From: Zygnema cylindricum
Lineage: Eukaryota > Streptophyta > Zygnematophyceae > Zygnematales > Zygnemataceae
Direction: 5' to 3'
NCBI GenBank assembly: GCA_037447655.1
Contig: JBBHKE010001526.1
Span: 158,601-222,600, forward strand
DNA length: 64,000 bases
The notes under the pieces were generated by a model that did no database searches, was not told where the DNA came from, and worked only from the letters and a program-made list of their open reading frames with translations. Positions 34,110-45,828 of the stretch are shown here, in pieces. Made by a program: the position numbers and the translations under genes. Each line of letters begins with the position of its first letter. Within the stretch, counting starts at the first letter, position 1.

Positions 34110-34977
34110 CTAACTTCAACAAAACGTATCTGAGCAAGAGGTCGCCGTTGATTTTGCAAACCTCCTTAAGGCACTATCTTATATTCAAGTGCGTGCTCTT
34201 TTACAATCGTGTTTTGGGCATGGGGCTGGTGCGTGGCTACAAACGACACCAACCTTTTCGAAACTTTGTTTATCCCTTGACAAATTTACTTATACTCTAC
34301 ACTTACGGTTGGGATTGACTCACCCTCCTTTTTTAGCGGGGCTCGGTGTGTTTGCAACCAACCCATTGATGGTGAAGGAATCCATTTGCTTAGTTGCTCG
34401 CATGGGGGGAACGAACGCGATCGCGCATGATTTGGTGCGAGATGCCATTGTTGCCATTAGAGCGAAGGAGGGCTACACCGTCAAATGTGAGGTTTCTAAC
34501 ATACTTCCACCTCGGCCCGAATCTGAGGGTTGTTTGAGCCTTCGGGTTGAAATGATTTTCTTCGTGGTGATGGGAGGACGCTTGGCAATGTGGTCCTTAC
34601 GGATCCGACTGGGACATATAATCTCGAGCTGCTTTGCTCAATACGCAGTGGCAACAAAAAAAAGAGACTACGCTCAACAAAACGCGTCGAAGCAGTTTGA
34701 CCCATTACCTGTGGAGATTTTTTTATCTTTGGACAAGTGTTTTGATGACTTCCTTCACCAATGTGCGCGAAAAACATTTGAATCACGAGGTTTGGGGAGT
34801 CCTTTACCGAGTTTTTTACGTGCGTTTTATCGTCAATGTGTCTCTATAGAAATTCAACGGGCACAAGCTACGACTCTCATTCGCCGTAGTACGCTAGCCG
34901 ATGACAAGACGGGTTTTCTTGACCTTCCACCAAGGGACCCGGTTCACATCCATGATCTCCGTGGTTGTGGACCTTAG
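34110..34977 (+). pseudogene. C-terminal region of a non-LTR-type reverse transcriptase polyprotein, 5'-truncated
   Basis: The frame 34189-34977 carries GHGAGAWLQTTP, HDLVRDAIVAIRAKEGY, KQFDPLPVEIFLSLDKCFDDFLHQCAR and FYRQCVSIEIQRAQATTLIRR. From memory this pattern matches the domain that follows the RT domain in a family of plant and algal reverse-transcriptase ORFs. That assignment is recall, not a search. Between about 34560 and 34660 the frame is wrong: an alternative frame there restores GRTLGNVVLTDPT-type wording, so two compensating indels exist. No RT domain lies upstream (the 5' side holds tandem repeats), so this is a truncated copy. The 3' side (to about 35215, CAATAAAGAATTG) may be its untranslated tail. 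Confidence 0.6.
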
Positions 34978-34980
34978 CTT

Positions 34981-35425
34981 GTTTATGGGTAGACTAGTCT
35001 AGGTTTTTTCATTTTGTAGGTGGTCTAACTCTGGTACTGTTTTGTTGTGGTTTTGTGCTCTTTCTTTGCTCTTTGTAGTATTGTTATGTTTCGTTTTAGT
35101 TTTTAGGCGTATCTTATTTTCTTGCGACTCTTGTTGTCTCCAAAAGTTTTTTTAATTTTACCCTTTTTGTACACATATGGTTTTACAATCACAAATTACG
35201 CAATAAAGAATTGATTTTTTGTGCGTTCAACCTTCCACACGAAGCAGGAGCAAAACGTCTCACACAAAGATTAAATATGTCGACAAGTTACCGGTTACGT
35301 GTAAATGTTAACTATTTACGATTTCTCACTTGCACGCAACAATTTTGGTGATAAACACAAAGGATTAAAAGAATTTCAAAAATGAATTTAGGTGCAATCC
35401 GTATTCGTCCGCACCCTCTGAATGT
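34981..35425. other. Unassigned sequence left of the F1 element
   Basis: The possible 3' tail of the preceding reverse-transcriptase remnant runs to about 35215. After that, nothing is recognised. The last bases, AATGT (35421-35425), are one copy of the target duplication of the F1 element. Confidence 0.4.
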
Positions 35426-36431
35426 TGTTGAGTTATTAGAGTTATAAAGTATTTTCTAGGTCTAAATAGCCTAGTGGAAATGGAAAAGAAAAGCATAGGC
35501 AGACTGCCTCCACCTCTCCTCTCTATCCCCCATACTTCTCGTAGTCACTAAAGGAGAGAGAAGGTGGTGGAGCCATGGTTGCCTTGGCACCTTAGGCAGG
35601 ATACAAGAAGTGACATAAGTCACTTTTACCAAAAAGGTTGAGTCCGGAAGGACTCGAACCTCCGACCGGCAAGGAGAGGCGTAGCCGTCAGCCTTAGTCA
35701 GTCTGCCGTTGAAGTCCGTTATACTACATGGGGTGTGATATGTATTTAAATATGTTAGAGTTTACTAATTCGATAAACTGAACTTCGGAGAAGTATCATA
35801 GAAACAAAATCGGGTAAAGTGCGAATGTGAAACCGCACGAAACAAATGTACCAGGATCAATTTTCAACAGCTAGCATATAAAGCCGTTTTAGATCCGACG
35901 GCTCGCATCGTCGCGGAGATCCCGAAATGGGCGCTTTGGCAGTTTTCGGGCGTAGCATGATTTGACGCCACGTGGCAAAATAACATTGGAAAGCGAGAAT
36001 CTTGGAGAGCTTGAGGGCGAGTCCGAAAGAGACAAGGGTCCACTCAATGGCCGAGTCTACACAGACCGTATAGAAAGTACACCGGCCACAATACCTTTAC
36101 GTATTTTACAGTTCTCTGATTGGTTCGTACATCAGGAGATAGGGATTGTGAGAGGGGTTTAGGACTTAGGAGATTTAGGAGGTAGCCACCTCTCTCCCAA
36201 TGAGCTTGTATATATTTTGGCATCTTTGCCACTTGATGATTAATCGCCTGGTTGGGTGTTTTCAATCATTTCTTTTGCTGCAGACTCACGGGAGTCCAGA
36301 CTGCACAGGGGAGCTGTCACATTGTTTGTTTGCATACTTGGGTATTTGTGATCCTAGCTGAAGAAGGGTTAGTCAAAAACTATCTAGAAGCTTCCAGAAT
36401 TTTGTAGCCTAATGGGGGACATATAATTGCA
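35426..36431 (+). repeat. 5' LTR of the F1 element
   Basis: It starts TGTTGAGTTATTAGAG and ends TAATTGCA. Antisense tRNA-like module 35632-35720: minus strand B box GGTTCGAGTCC (35650-35660) and an A-run (T-run on the minus strand) at 35628-35634. G-box GCCACGTGGCAAA is near 35967; CCAAT-type TGATTGG and GTAC block 36055-36135; TATATATT near 36209. The gag ATG is at 36412. Confidence 0.88.
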
Positions 36432-37540
36432 GGTTATGGGCCCACCCTCCAAGGTGCCCATCTTCAACGGATTTGTGATCATTTATTGGGAAGCCATGAT
36501 GGTAGGGGCTTTGTGTGAAAAACGATAATGGGGTATCATCAGTGGACAAGTGGAACGTTCATCTCAAGGAATTCCACCAAGGTTTAGTGGAGTGAGGCTT
36601 TTTGCAGCAGTATCTGCTCCAACGGAGGAGGCAGACAGCACGGACAGCAAGGTGTCCGAAAAAGGGAAAGGGAAGGAGACACCTCTTACTCCTATTGCCA
36701 TGGCAACCGAAGGGGCGGTCGTGAAGACCGAAAAAAACGATATTAAATTGTGGGAGTATATAAACATGGATGCAAGGCAGTTCATTCTAAGGCATCTTAC
36801 TCAAGCTTTGGCAACCTCCCAACTCCACATCATTAAGGCCGAGGGGTTGTGGGAAACCTTAGTGGAGCTCTATAGAGCCGGTACCATTCAGGAGCTAGAG
36901 TTGGCCGAGCAACGGTTAGGAGAGTATACTTAAAAAGGGGGAAATATGCTAGACTATTGTAATGACCTCTCTTGTTTGTTAATGGAGATGGAGAGTGCTG
37001 GGTGGACCGGTACAATGAAAACGAAAGTCAACACTCTCATCATGAAGCTGCCTAATGAGTTTGAGAATATAGTGTACCGAGTGCAAGAAATGGATGAGAG
37101 CTTGTAGAAGTGGAACACAGTGGTCCGGATGATACTTGTGCAGGAGAACACTATCGAGATTCAGAGAGGAGGAAAGAGCGTTCAAGTTCTAGTTGCCGGA
37201 ACGGACCGGTGGGGAAAGGATTTGAGGAAGCCATACAACAACTTCAAGGGAGAGAAAGATCAGATTGGAGGACCAGGCCTCCAAAGGGCCTTTGTCACTT
37301 CTGCAAAAAGTCGGGACACTTTATAGCTGGTTGCACCAAGCTGTCGGAGCTGAGGCCTTAAGAAAACCGTGGAGGAGGTTATTCCAGGGGAAAGAAGAAG
37401 GCACTTGTGGTCACACAAGTGAAAAGGGAGACCAAGGAGGAGGATGGAGAGCTTCTCCTTAACGAGAATTTGGAGGAGAAGGAGATTCCTTGAAAACAGA
37501 AGTGTGCCCTCGGAGCTATACGAGAACCTCCACAGCAAGG
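36412..37540 (+). pseudogene. gag of the F1 element, decayed
   Basis: The ATG at 36412 lies in the LTR, but a TAA follows within five codons. Beyond the primer-binding site: VERSSQGIPPRFSGVRLFAA (36550-), IKLWEYINMDARQFILRHLTQALATSQLHIIKAEGLWETL, then a stop at 36931, FMMRV-equivalent LIMKLPNEFENIVYRVQEM in another frame, and the zinc knuckle CHFCKKSGHFIAGC near 37290-37330 (frame 37110-37361). At least four frame breaks. Same family as 5789-7391 and 11741-12582. Confidence 0.85.
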
Positions 37541-38490
37541 ATGGATCATCGATTCAGGTGCACCCATGCATATGTGTCGTGATAGGCTCCTCTTTCCCAA
37601 GCTAAGAAAGATCCCCACTGTAGAGATAGAGAACGGGAATGAGATAGTAGTTACTACAGATCTAGTTGGATCGGTAGATCTGTAAGTCTTAGTAAAGGGT
37701 AAGATTTCTATACTCACTTTCTCAGATGTACTTTATATCCCTCAGCTGAGCAAAAATCTTATCTCTACTTCTGTATTAGATGATAAGGAATTTGATACGT
37801 TCACTAGAAAGGGAGTCTTTACAGCTAAGTATGGGGATGAAGTCTACTTCACAGCAGATAAGGGTAGCCAAGGAATGTTTAGGCTTAACCTGAGTAATGA
37901 AAAGAATAATGCTTACTATGTTGGTGTCCCAAACTTGATAATCTGGCATAAGCTGTTGGGGCATGTGCACTTTGATAGGTTGAGGGAAATAAAGAAGCTT
38001 CGTGAAGTAGAAGGTACGCAGTTTTGGGGAAAATGAAACGATAGATGATTGTAGTGGCTCTGCCCAAGGTAAGGCTCACAAACTTCCATTTCCCAAAACT
38101 GCCACATACAAAGGTTAGAAAATACTAGATGTAGTCCACACAAATATCTGGGGACCAGCAAAAGTACCTTCGTATGGAGGTAAGAGGTTCATGATGACAA
38201 TCACTGATGATTGGTCAAAATACTCTAGAGTCTACTTCCTAAAAACAAAGTCTGAAACACCAACTTACTTCAAAGATTATAAAGCCTGGAGTGAGAAGTT
38301 GCACGAAGAGAATAAGAAGTGACAATGCGGGGGAATATACCTCTTACCAGTTTGAGGAATATCTGAGGGAGGAGGGAGTTCAACATCAGAAAACTGTACC
38401 TTATAATCTAGAACAAAATGGGGTAGCTGAGAGGTTGAAACAGACTCTACGAGATAGTGTATGTGTATGCAAGGCGACAAAAGGATAGGA
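37541..38490 (+). pseudogene. Protease, pre-integrase and integrase of the F1 element, decayed
   Basis: Broken frames carry GWIIDSGAPMHM-like protease wording (about 37541-37575), LYIPQLSKNLISTSVLDDKEFD (about 37730-37795), YFTADKGSQGMFRLNLSNEK (about 37850-37905), pre-integrase near 37930-38060, and integrase with RSDNAGEYTSYQFEEYLREEGVQHQKTVP (38310-38400; Gly changed to Ala in the DNGGEY motif) and NGVAERLKQTLRD. Stops occur at 37684, 38034 and 38117 among others. Confidence 0.82.
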
Positions 38491-40388
38491 AAAAGGTTTT
38501 GGGCTGAGGCCATGAACTGTGCTAACTACGTGAAGAATAAAGTCCTTACCTCAATTGTGAAAGGAATGACACCTTATGAGAGATGGGTTGGAAGAAAACC
38601 AAATGTTTCGCACTTGAAAGTATTCGGTAGTGAAGTTTACAGTATTTACACAGATAGGAAGAACTGGATGTTAGATGCTAAAAGGAAACCGGGATTTTTT
38701 GTGGGATATGATGAGGATGTCAAGGGATATAGAGTCTATGACATAGCTAAACAAGATAGCATTATGGTAAAACATCTAGTTGTCATGGACAAAGGGAAGT
38801 CATTTGACCCTTTCAAATACACCAAGAAGATAAAAATTAGCTTTGAGTCCGAGGGTGAGGAAGACTCACATCTTCCCAAAAGAGACATGAGTGAAAAAGT
38901 GATTGCAGATTCACGGGATATCCATGACGAAGAAGATAAAACAGAATCTTCCCATATCCATACACATTTTGAAGAGACAAAAGAGGAGGAGATGGAACCG
39001 ACTTCCATGGATATGGGAGCTGCTGAGACAGTGAGGAGGAACCCGAGACTTCCCTCAATCCCAGCTTCGGACTTTGAAGGAGGACGAAAGAGCAGCAAAA
39101 GGCTGCAGGAAAGACAAACCGCTCACGAAGTAACTAAGCTGTCTCACCCAGATGAGCCTCTGTCATACTCAGAGGCAATGGACAGTCCGGAGAAGGATAG
39201 ATAGGTTAGAGCCATAAATGATGAGATGGCATCCATCATGGAAGCAAACACTTGGGAACTGGTGGACTGCCCTCCGAATAGAAAATCGATCGGATGGAAA
39301 TGGGTGTTTAAACTAAAACTGAACGGAGATAACACCATTGAAAGATATAAGGCTTGGTTGGTACAATAGGGGTTCACTCAGAAAGAAGGGATATATTTTG
39401 AAGAGACTTTTGCTCCTGCGGTACGGTTCCCATCAGTGAGAATTCTCCTTAGTCTCGCGGCAGCGGAAGACATGGAAATACACCAGATGGATATTAGAAC
39501 CGCCTTCCTCAATGGTGAACTAGAGGAAGAAATCTTCATGCGGCAACCAGAAAGATGTGTAAAGGAAGGTGAGGAGAGCAAAGTCTACAGACTAATAAAG
39601 TCCTTATATGGATTTAAGCAGGCTCCCAAATAATGGAATAAGAAATTAGATGAGTTTTTCATTAGCCTAGGATATATCCGGATCAGTTTAGACCATTCAA
39701 ATTATATGTTTGAGGATGAGAATGGTGTTATATTCATTGCAATTTATGTGGATGATTTGGTGGTGTTAAGTAAATCTATGGAAAAGATTAAAAGTTAAAG
39801 AAAGATCTTAGAAGCAGATTTGATATAATCGATCTAGGAGAGGCAAAGTACCTCTTGGGAATACAAATGGAAAGAGAAAGGGGGAAAAAGACTATCAAAC
39901 TTACTCAGAAAGAAACTATAGGGACTATGCTCGAGAAATTTCAAATGGAAAAGGCAAACAGTTATACCACTCCCATGGACTTGAAAAAAATAAGTGAAGG
40001 GAATGTAGGAGAAAGAGTGATAATCTTAGATGACTAGATGAGTCCCAAAGAAAGACAATTTATGAAGTCTATTCCTTACAGGCAGGTTGTAAGAAGTCTA
40101 ATCTACTTTATGAATTGTACTAGGCCGGACATAGCGGCAGCAGTTGGAGTTTTCAGTAAGAGTCTTAATGATCCTAAAAAGAGAGACTGGGAGGTAGCAA
40201 AGAGAGTCATGAGATATCTAGTGGGTACAACGGAATAATGGTTGCATTTGGAGAGGAGCACAATGACATCACCACTTGGAGTGATGCCAGTTATGCAGAT
40301 GCACCTATGAGAAGATGCACTTCAGGGTATGTATTCTATGTGGGGGAAGGTGTTTGCTGCTAGAGTAGCAAGCAACAAAAGGTGGTTG
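38461..40388 (+). pseudogene. Integrase C-terminus, RT and RNase H of the F1 element, decayed
   Basis: Frame 38461-39204: FWAEAMNCANYVKNKVLTS, GMTPYERWVGRKPNVSHLKVFGSEV, an acidic linker, then RT start at LSYSEAMDSPEKDR. RT continues as MASIMEANTWELVD and KWVFKLKLNGDNTIERYKAWL, then 39436-39633 RILLSLAAAEDMEIHQMDIRTAFLNGELEEEIFMRQPER. YVDD follows near 39745-39760, then LGIQMERERGKKTIKLTQKETIG and TRPDIAAAVGVFSKSLNDPKKRDWEVAKRVMRYL. In-frame stops at about 39202, 39367, 39631, 40035 and 40237 and a frameshift near 39790 kill it. At 40388 the inverted F4 fragment starts. Confidence 0.88.
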
Positions 40389-41464
40389 ATCTTGTCCCTC
40401 GTCATGAACCTGAGTTAGAAAAGCCTTTTTCTTTCCTCCATCTCTTGAGGAACCTTGTTCATCTTTCAGTCGGAGATCTGCAAGCTTGACATTCTGCGAT
40501 ATAATTTCCCGATTTCTTGCAGAAGTGACATAGTCCACCTCGAAGAGCTCCTCTACCCTGTCGATCGAATCTGCCACCTCTTTGTCCTCTTCCTCCAAAG
40601 TTTCGATAGGGATCCTTTCCCTTTTCCTCATCACGCATCCGCCAATCAGATCCTGCAGCCAATGCTTGAACACTCGGACTTCCTCTCCTAAGTTCTATGG
40701 TACTCTCTTTCACTAAAATCATCCCCACTGTAATCCCAATTCCAATTGCTATCACCTAGATCCTGCAACCGATTAATGATATTCTCATACTCTTCACGTA
40801 GTTTCATTATATATGTGTTCACTCTTTGTCTCTCAGACCATGAGTTACCTGCACTCTCTAGTTCTCCAAATAATGCTCCTAAATCATTGCAATAATCATT
40901 CATACTTCCTCCTTTGTAAGTATAAACTGAAATCATATTTTTTGCCAGCTGTTGCTGCTGCAATGACCCACTTTTATATTTGTTTACAAGAGATACCCAA
41001 ATCTGAGAGGAAGATCTAACAAGCATAAAAGGAATGGCAATACCCTTCACTACACTTTTGAGAATTAGTAGCTTAGCCACCTTGTCCTTATAGTTCCAAT
41101 TTTTATATTCTAACCGTTCGGTCTGACTCTTAGTCACCATTGCTGGTGGTGCTGCTGCCGGTATCGTCCTTGATAATGGAGTCCCTTGAGAAGCAACTCC
41201 TCCCTTTTCTCTTTCTATGATTATCTCTTCCCCTTCCTTGTCATCGTTCATGATGGTGGCTGTGGTGGTGGAGGGGCCAGAAAAAGGTGTTCTTCCAAAC
41301 CCAGGTGGAGGTGGACATCGAATTTGCCAGGACACTATGCCCCATATGTGCTTCTCAAAAAATTCTTCCTCCATCATCATTTCCCAATAAAGAAAGTCAA
41401 ATCCATTAAATATGGGCACCCTACAGGGTGGGCCCATACCCTGAAATTCGGTGGTCTCCATTAA
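40389..41464 (-). pseudogene. Inverted copia gag fragment, family F4
   Basis: The minus-strand frame 41461-40688 starts METTEFQGMGPPCRVPIFNGFDFLYWEMMMEE and includes YTYKGGSMNDYCNDLGALFGELESAGNSWSERQRVNTYIMKLREEYENI. The frame continues shifted at 40755-40459 with a knuckle CHFCKKSGNYIAEC (His of the CCHC changed to Asn). The fragment ends in the protease approach at 40389. It and its LTR (41442-42345) were inserted into RNase H of the F1 element. GGTTG occurs on both outer edges (40384-40388, 42346-42350), but host sequence between is also lost, so a simple insertion does not explain it. Confidence 0.85.
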
Positions 41465-42345
41465 CCCACAAAATTAGCATCATATGTAAAGCCTCTAGGA
41501 TAATATTTGCCCCTCTCACTTTCTCACTCAATAAGTGCCGCCCAAGCACAAATATATCCTGACCACCCTCACCCCTGTGAGGACAAGACTCCCTTGAGTC
41601 AAACGCAAAAAGAATCACTGAATTGTCTCACCTGAGCAGTAAGGTATGGATGGCCAAAGATGGCATATAAATACAAAAGGTCACCTGGAGAGAGGCGCCT
41701 CAAATACGCTAAGTCTTTTAACTCCTACTCATAACTACCTACTACTCTACCATAGGCCAATCAAAAGAGTGTATAGTAAAAGAAGGTACAGTGGTCGATT
41801 GTACTTCTTGTACGGCCATTGTACAACATGGCCTTCTGGTTCACACTTGTCAGCTTGGGAGTCATCGTTCCTCCTCCCATATTTCCCGGCGTCCAATGAT
41901 GTGTCGCCACGTGGCAAAGCGGGCCGCGCTGTCTGGAAGCCGCCGAAGATTCATTCGGGTTTGGCGAGGGCGACGAAGGCCGTCTGATCATATATTTTAT
42001 ATGGTTAGATTCGCGTCCGCGAGCGCCGTTTGACTACAGATGCAGTTTCGTCAATTTTGGTCTGTTTAAGTCAAAGTGACATTTCTATAACACTTTAATA
42101 AATACCGAACCATAGACATGCATCGTTTTGTTAACGCCCAAGTTGATAAGGCGAACGTTTATATACGCTGTTGACCCAGGTTCAAATCCTGCTAAAGGCA
42201 TCATTTTGGTAATCTATCAATCTGTCTGATTGCCAGCCTGTCTGTCTGTTTCTTTCTGACTATGGCCGCAGCTATGGTGACTCTCTCCCTCTCTTTACTA
42301 TAGAGTCTAAATTAAGAATTGAATATTAGTTAATTCTTTTCAACA
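41442..42345 (-). repeat. 5' LTR of the inverted F4 fragment
   Basis: The primer-binding site 41427-41441 (14 of 15) precedes it. It ends ...TTTTCAACA at 42345. Length is 904 bp. It has a tRNA-like module on the plus strand near 42130-42205 with B box GGTTCAAATCC (42179-42189), a G-box GCCACGTGGCAAAG near 41908 and a GTAC block at about 41780-41830. Confidence 0.82.
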
Positions 42346-42573
42346 GGTTGCAATTGCAATTGCAGCCAATCCATAACATCATTTCAAAGCTAAACACATA
42401 GACATAAGGCTGAGCTTTGTGAGGGAAAAAGTCGAAAACAAAATTGTTAATCTTGTGTATAAATCAGATGGAGAAATGATTGCTGATATGATGACCAAAC
42501 TTGTGCCCTCACCCAAATTGAAATATTGTAGAGAGAAGTGTGGACTAAAAGAAAAGCTTAAGTTAGAGTAGAA
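42346..42573 (+). pseudogene. RNase H 3' end of the F1 element
   Basis: It continues the frame lost at 40388: AIAIAANP, HHFKAKHIDIRLSFVREKVENKIVNLVYKSDGEMIADMMTKLVPSPKLKYCREKCGLKEKLKLE and TAG at 42571. One in-frame stop (TAA) lies in the NPKHH motif. A purine-rich tract follows, then the 3' LTR. Confidence 0.88.
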
Positions 42574-42586
42574 AATAAAAGGAGTG

Positions 42587-43531
42587 TTGAATTATTAGAG
42601 TTATAAAGTATTATCTAGGTCTAAATAGCTTAATTGAAATGGAAAAGAAAAGCATAGGAAGTCTGCCTCCAGCTCTCCCCTCTATCCCCCTTACTTGTCG
42701 TAGTCACTGAAGGAGAGAGAAGGTGGTGGAGCCATGGCTGCCTTGGCACCTTAGGCAGGATAGAAGAGGTGACATAAGTCACTTCTACCAAAAAGGTTGA
42801 GTCCGGTAGGACTCGAACCTCCGACTAGATTACATGGGGTATGATAAGTATTTAAATATGTCAGAGTTTACTAATTTGATTTACTGAACTACGGATAAGT
42901 AACATAGAAACAAAATCGGATAAAAGTGCGAACGTGAACCGCACGAAACAAATGTACCGGGATCGATTTTCAACGGCTAGCATATAAAGTCGTTTTGGAT
43001 CCGACGGCTCGCATCGTCGTCGAGATCCCGAAATGGGCGCTTTGGCAAATTTCGGACAAGATCTGGCGCCACGTGGCAAAATAACATTGGAAGGCAGGAA
43101 TCTTGGAGAGCATGAGGACGAGTCTGAAAGAGACAAGCGTCCACTCAATGGCCGAGTTGTACACAGACCGTACAAAAAGTACACCGGCCACAGTACCTTT
43201 ATGTATTTTACAATTCTCTGATTGGTTCGTACATCAGTAGATAGGGATTGTGAGAGGGGTTTAGGACTTAGGAGATTTAGGAGGTAGCCGCCTCTCTCCC
43301 AATGAGCTTATATATATTTTGGCATCTTTGCCATTTGATAATTAATCGCCTGGTTGGGCGTTTTCATTCATTTCTTTTGCTGCAGACTCAGGGGAGTCTA
43401 GACTACACATTGGTGCTGTCACATTGGTTGTTTGCATACTTGGTTATTTGTGATCCTAGCTGAAGAAGGGTTAGTCAAAACCATCTAGAGGCTTCCTTAA
43501 TTCTGTAGCCCAATGGGGGACAAGAATTGCA
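42587..43531 (+). repeat. 3' LTR of the F1 element
   Basis: It starts TGTTGAATTATTAGAG and ends GAATTGCA. It is about 60 bp shorter than its partner because most of the antisense tRNA-like module is deleted after the B box (42809-42819), joining CCTCCGACT to AGATTACATGG. Other differences from the 5' LTR are scattered substitutions, so the element is old. Confidence 0.88.
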
Positions 43532-43536
43532 AATGC

Positions 43537-43745
43537 TTCGCCCTGTCTCCGGATTTCCTATGCCTTGCTCCGCCAGTCTCCGCAGGAGCCCCCGCCTTGC
43601 GCAGCGGGAATGCGAGGCACATCTGGGTGAACTTCCGAAAGGGGAGCCGCGCAAACGGCCCTGGAGGAGTGACTCACAAAGCGGGGCAAAACACGAGGCC
43701 AATGCCAATATCGCCGCACACATGGACCTGCTGTTCAAACTCACA
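43537..43745 (+). other. Candidate host exon, unrecognised gene
   Basis: This GC-rich block ends at a strong splice donor GTAAGT (43746-43751). One frame is open throughout and protein-like (QRECEAHLGELPKGEPRKRP, then HEANANIAAHMDLLFKL). A possible acceptor, CTCCGCAG, ends near 43588. The F1 element is inserted directly to its left, so any upstream part would lie before 35426, where I see no matching coding sequence. No protein family is recognised. It may be an exon of a gene destroyed by the insertion. Confidence 0.4.
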
Positions 43746-44219
43746 TGTAAGTGAGAAATAAAATGCGCACTTCACTAGGGTACATGTTTAAAGTTGACAC
43801 CTGAAAGGATATTTGGTTGTGTTAGACAAAGCCAGATAGCAACTCTCTTTACCAAAGATACAACTCTATTCGCCATCCACGCTGAAAGTTTAAGTGGATA
43901 CAATATTGTTGTCTCTTTTGTCTAATTGTTTGTTAGATAGACAATAAAATCTTTTCTGTTTTTGCAATGGTAATATGCTTATGGTGTTTTTTTTTAGTTT
44001 TCGAGCTTTTTGTAAGTTGTCATTGTGATAATGGACTCAAACGGGTAAGGGTGATTACACTCAAAACTTTCTTAATGTCTTCAAGATAAATCTTACGTTT
44101 TACATAGTTTTTGAGCAATCTTATGTACAGTCTACCTTGATACCACTACACGAGTTCACCTTGAACATCAGGGGTAATTTTTTCAATGTAATTATTCTGT
44201 GGGCTGTGTAAACTCGTTG
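43746..44219. other. Intron-like AT-rich sequence
   Basis: It follows a GTAAGT donor. T-rich runs occur near 43986-43996 and 44165-44175. No repeat or gene is recognised. Confidence 0.35.
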
Positions 44220-44331
44220 ACCTTCTTCCCCCCCATATCCAGGCTTCAGTGTCGTCTTTGCCATCATTCATTGGCTCCCATGTGCTCGGACGGTTTGTCA
44301 TCGCACGTCTTTTCTCATGGCGCCCTGCGTT
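44220..44331 (-). other. Candidate host exon, part 1, split by a solo LTR
   Basis: The minus frame RHEKRRAMTNRPSTWEPM and NDGKDDTEAWIW is open and GC-rich. Its other side continues at 46659 after the solo LTR: GCGTT is duplicated at 44327-44331 and 46659-46663, and the frame reads through the reconstructed junction (GYMGGNAGRHEK). I do not recognise the protein. Confidence 0.45.
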
Positions 44332-45174
44332 TGCAATTATGTGGTCTCCATTGACCCACAGAATGAGCAACCTATGTAAAGCCTCTATGATAATGTATGC
44401 CCCTTCCACATTCTTGATAAATAAGTGCTCCCTTAGCACACAAGTATTTTGAGCACCCTCACCCCTTTGAGGGACCGACTCCCTTGAGCCGAGAGCAAAA
44501 AGAATCAGTGAATTTGAGCCGAACGCAAAAAGAATCAATGAATTTGCTCCCCTAAACAGTGAGTTATCAATGGTCAAAGATGACCTTTATAACTACAAGC
44601 TCTCTTAGAGAGAAGTGACTATATTTCATTAAGGGTAACATTCCATTAGGCGAAAAGTGGGGTTCGTTATTGGACGACGTACGTTTTCGTACAGCGCCGT
44701 ACTGAGCTGTACCAGATGTTTTTTTTATTGTCAGACGAAACATCGTTAGTGGAAAGTTGTCGGGAAGCTCCAATGATGTAGGCGTAATCCTTGACCGTTG
44801 GATGTTTCACTTTTTGAGATCCTCGAAGCAATCGCGCTCATCATCCAGTTGGACACAACTCTCCTCGCGAGGAGAGTTGTGTCTAGCTGGATGATTACTA
44901 TTCATTACTATTGGTACACGTGAAAAAAGAAAAAAATGTCTACTTTGAACAAGCGATCACAGGCGTGCACGTCATACAGGGCATGTGCCGCCTACCACGC
45001 TGGTTGCAAGTCAGCCGAAAATATCCTCGCACGCTCCGTCTGACATCCACTGACATTCAAAGTTTGCCGCGACCGTCAAAGTTTGACGCTTCTTTTTGCC
45101 ATTCCGTTTCGAAATTTTGATTTCCATTTTCTAAATCAAAATCTGGCCGCAAACTTGACGTAAGAATCATTAAC

Positions 45175-45828
<654 letters not shown>

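Larger units (their letters stand above)
35426..43531 (+). mobile_element. Complete but dead F1 copia element, interrupted by an inverted F4 fragment
   Basis: 5' LTR 35426-36431, primer-binding site 36432-36446, gag-pol remnants 36432-40388 and 42346-42573, purine tract before 42587, 3' LTR 42587-43531. Flanks are AATGT (35421-35425) and AATGC (43532-43536), a 5-bp target duplication with one change. The inverted fragment 40389-42345 replaces about 140 bp of RNase H. Confidence 0.9.

Noticed and set aside
40384-42350. Simple insertion with 5-bp target duplication GGTTG
   Set aside because: Host RNase H bases are missing between the flanks and the fragment is truncated, so a plain insertion does not fit; the match may be chance.
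43475-43744. 89-aa minus frame over the GC island
   Set aside because: The plus-strand frame ends at a GTAAGT donor and looks more protein-like; the minus frame overlaps the LTR end.
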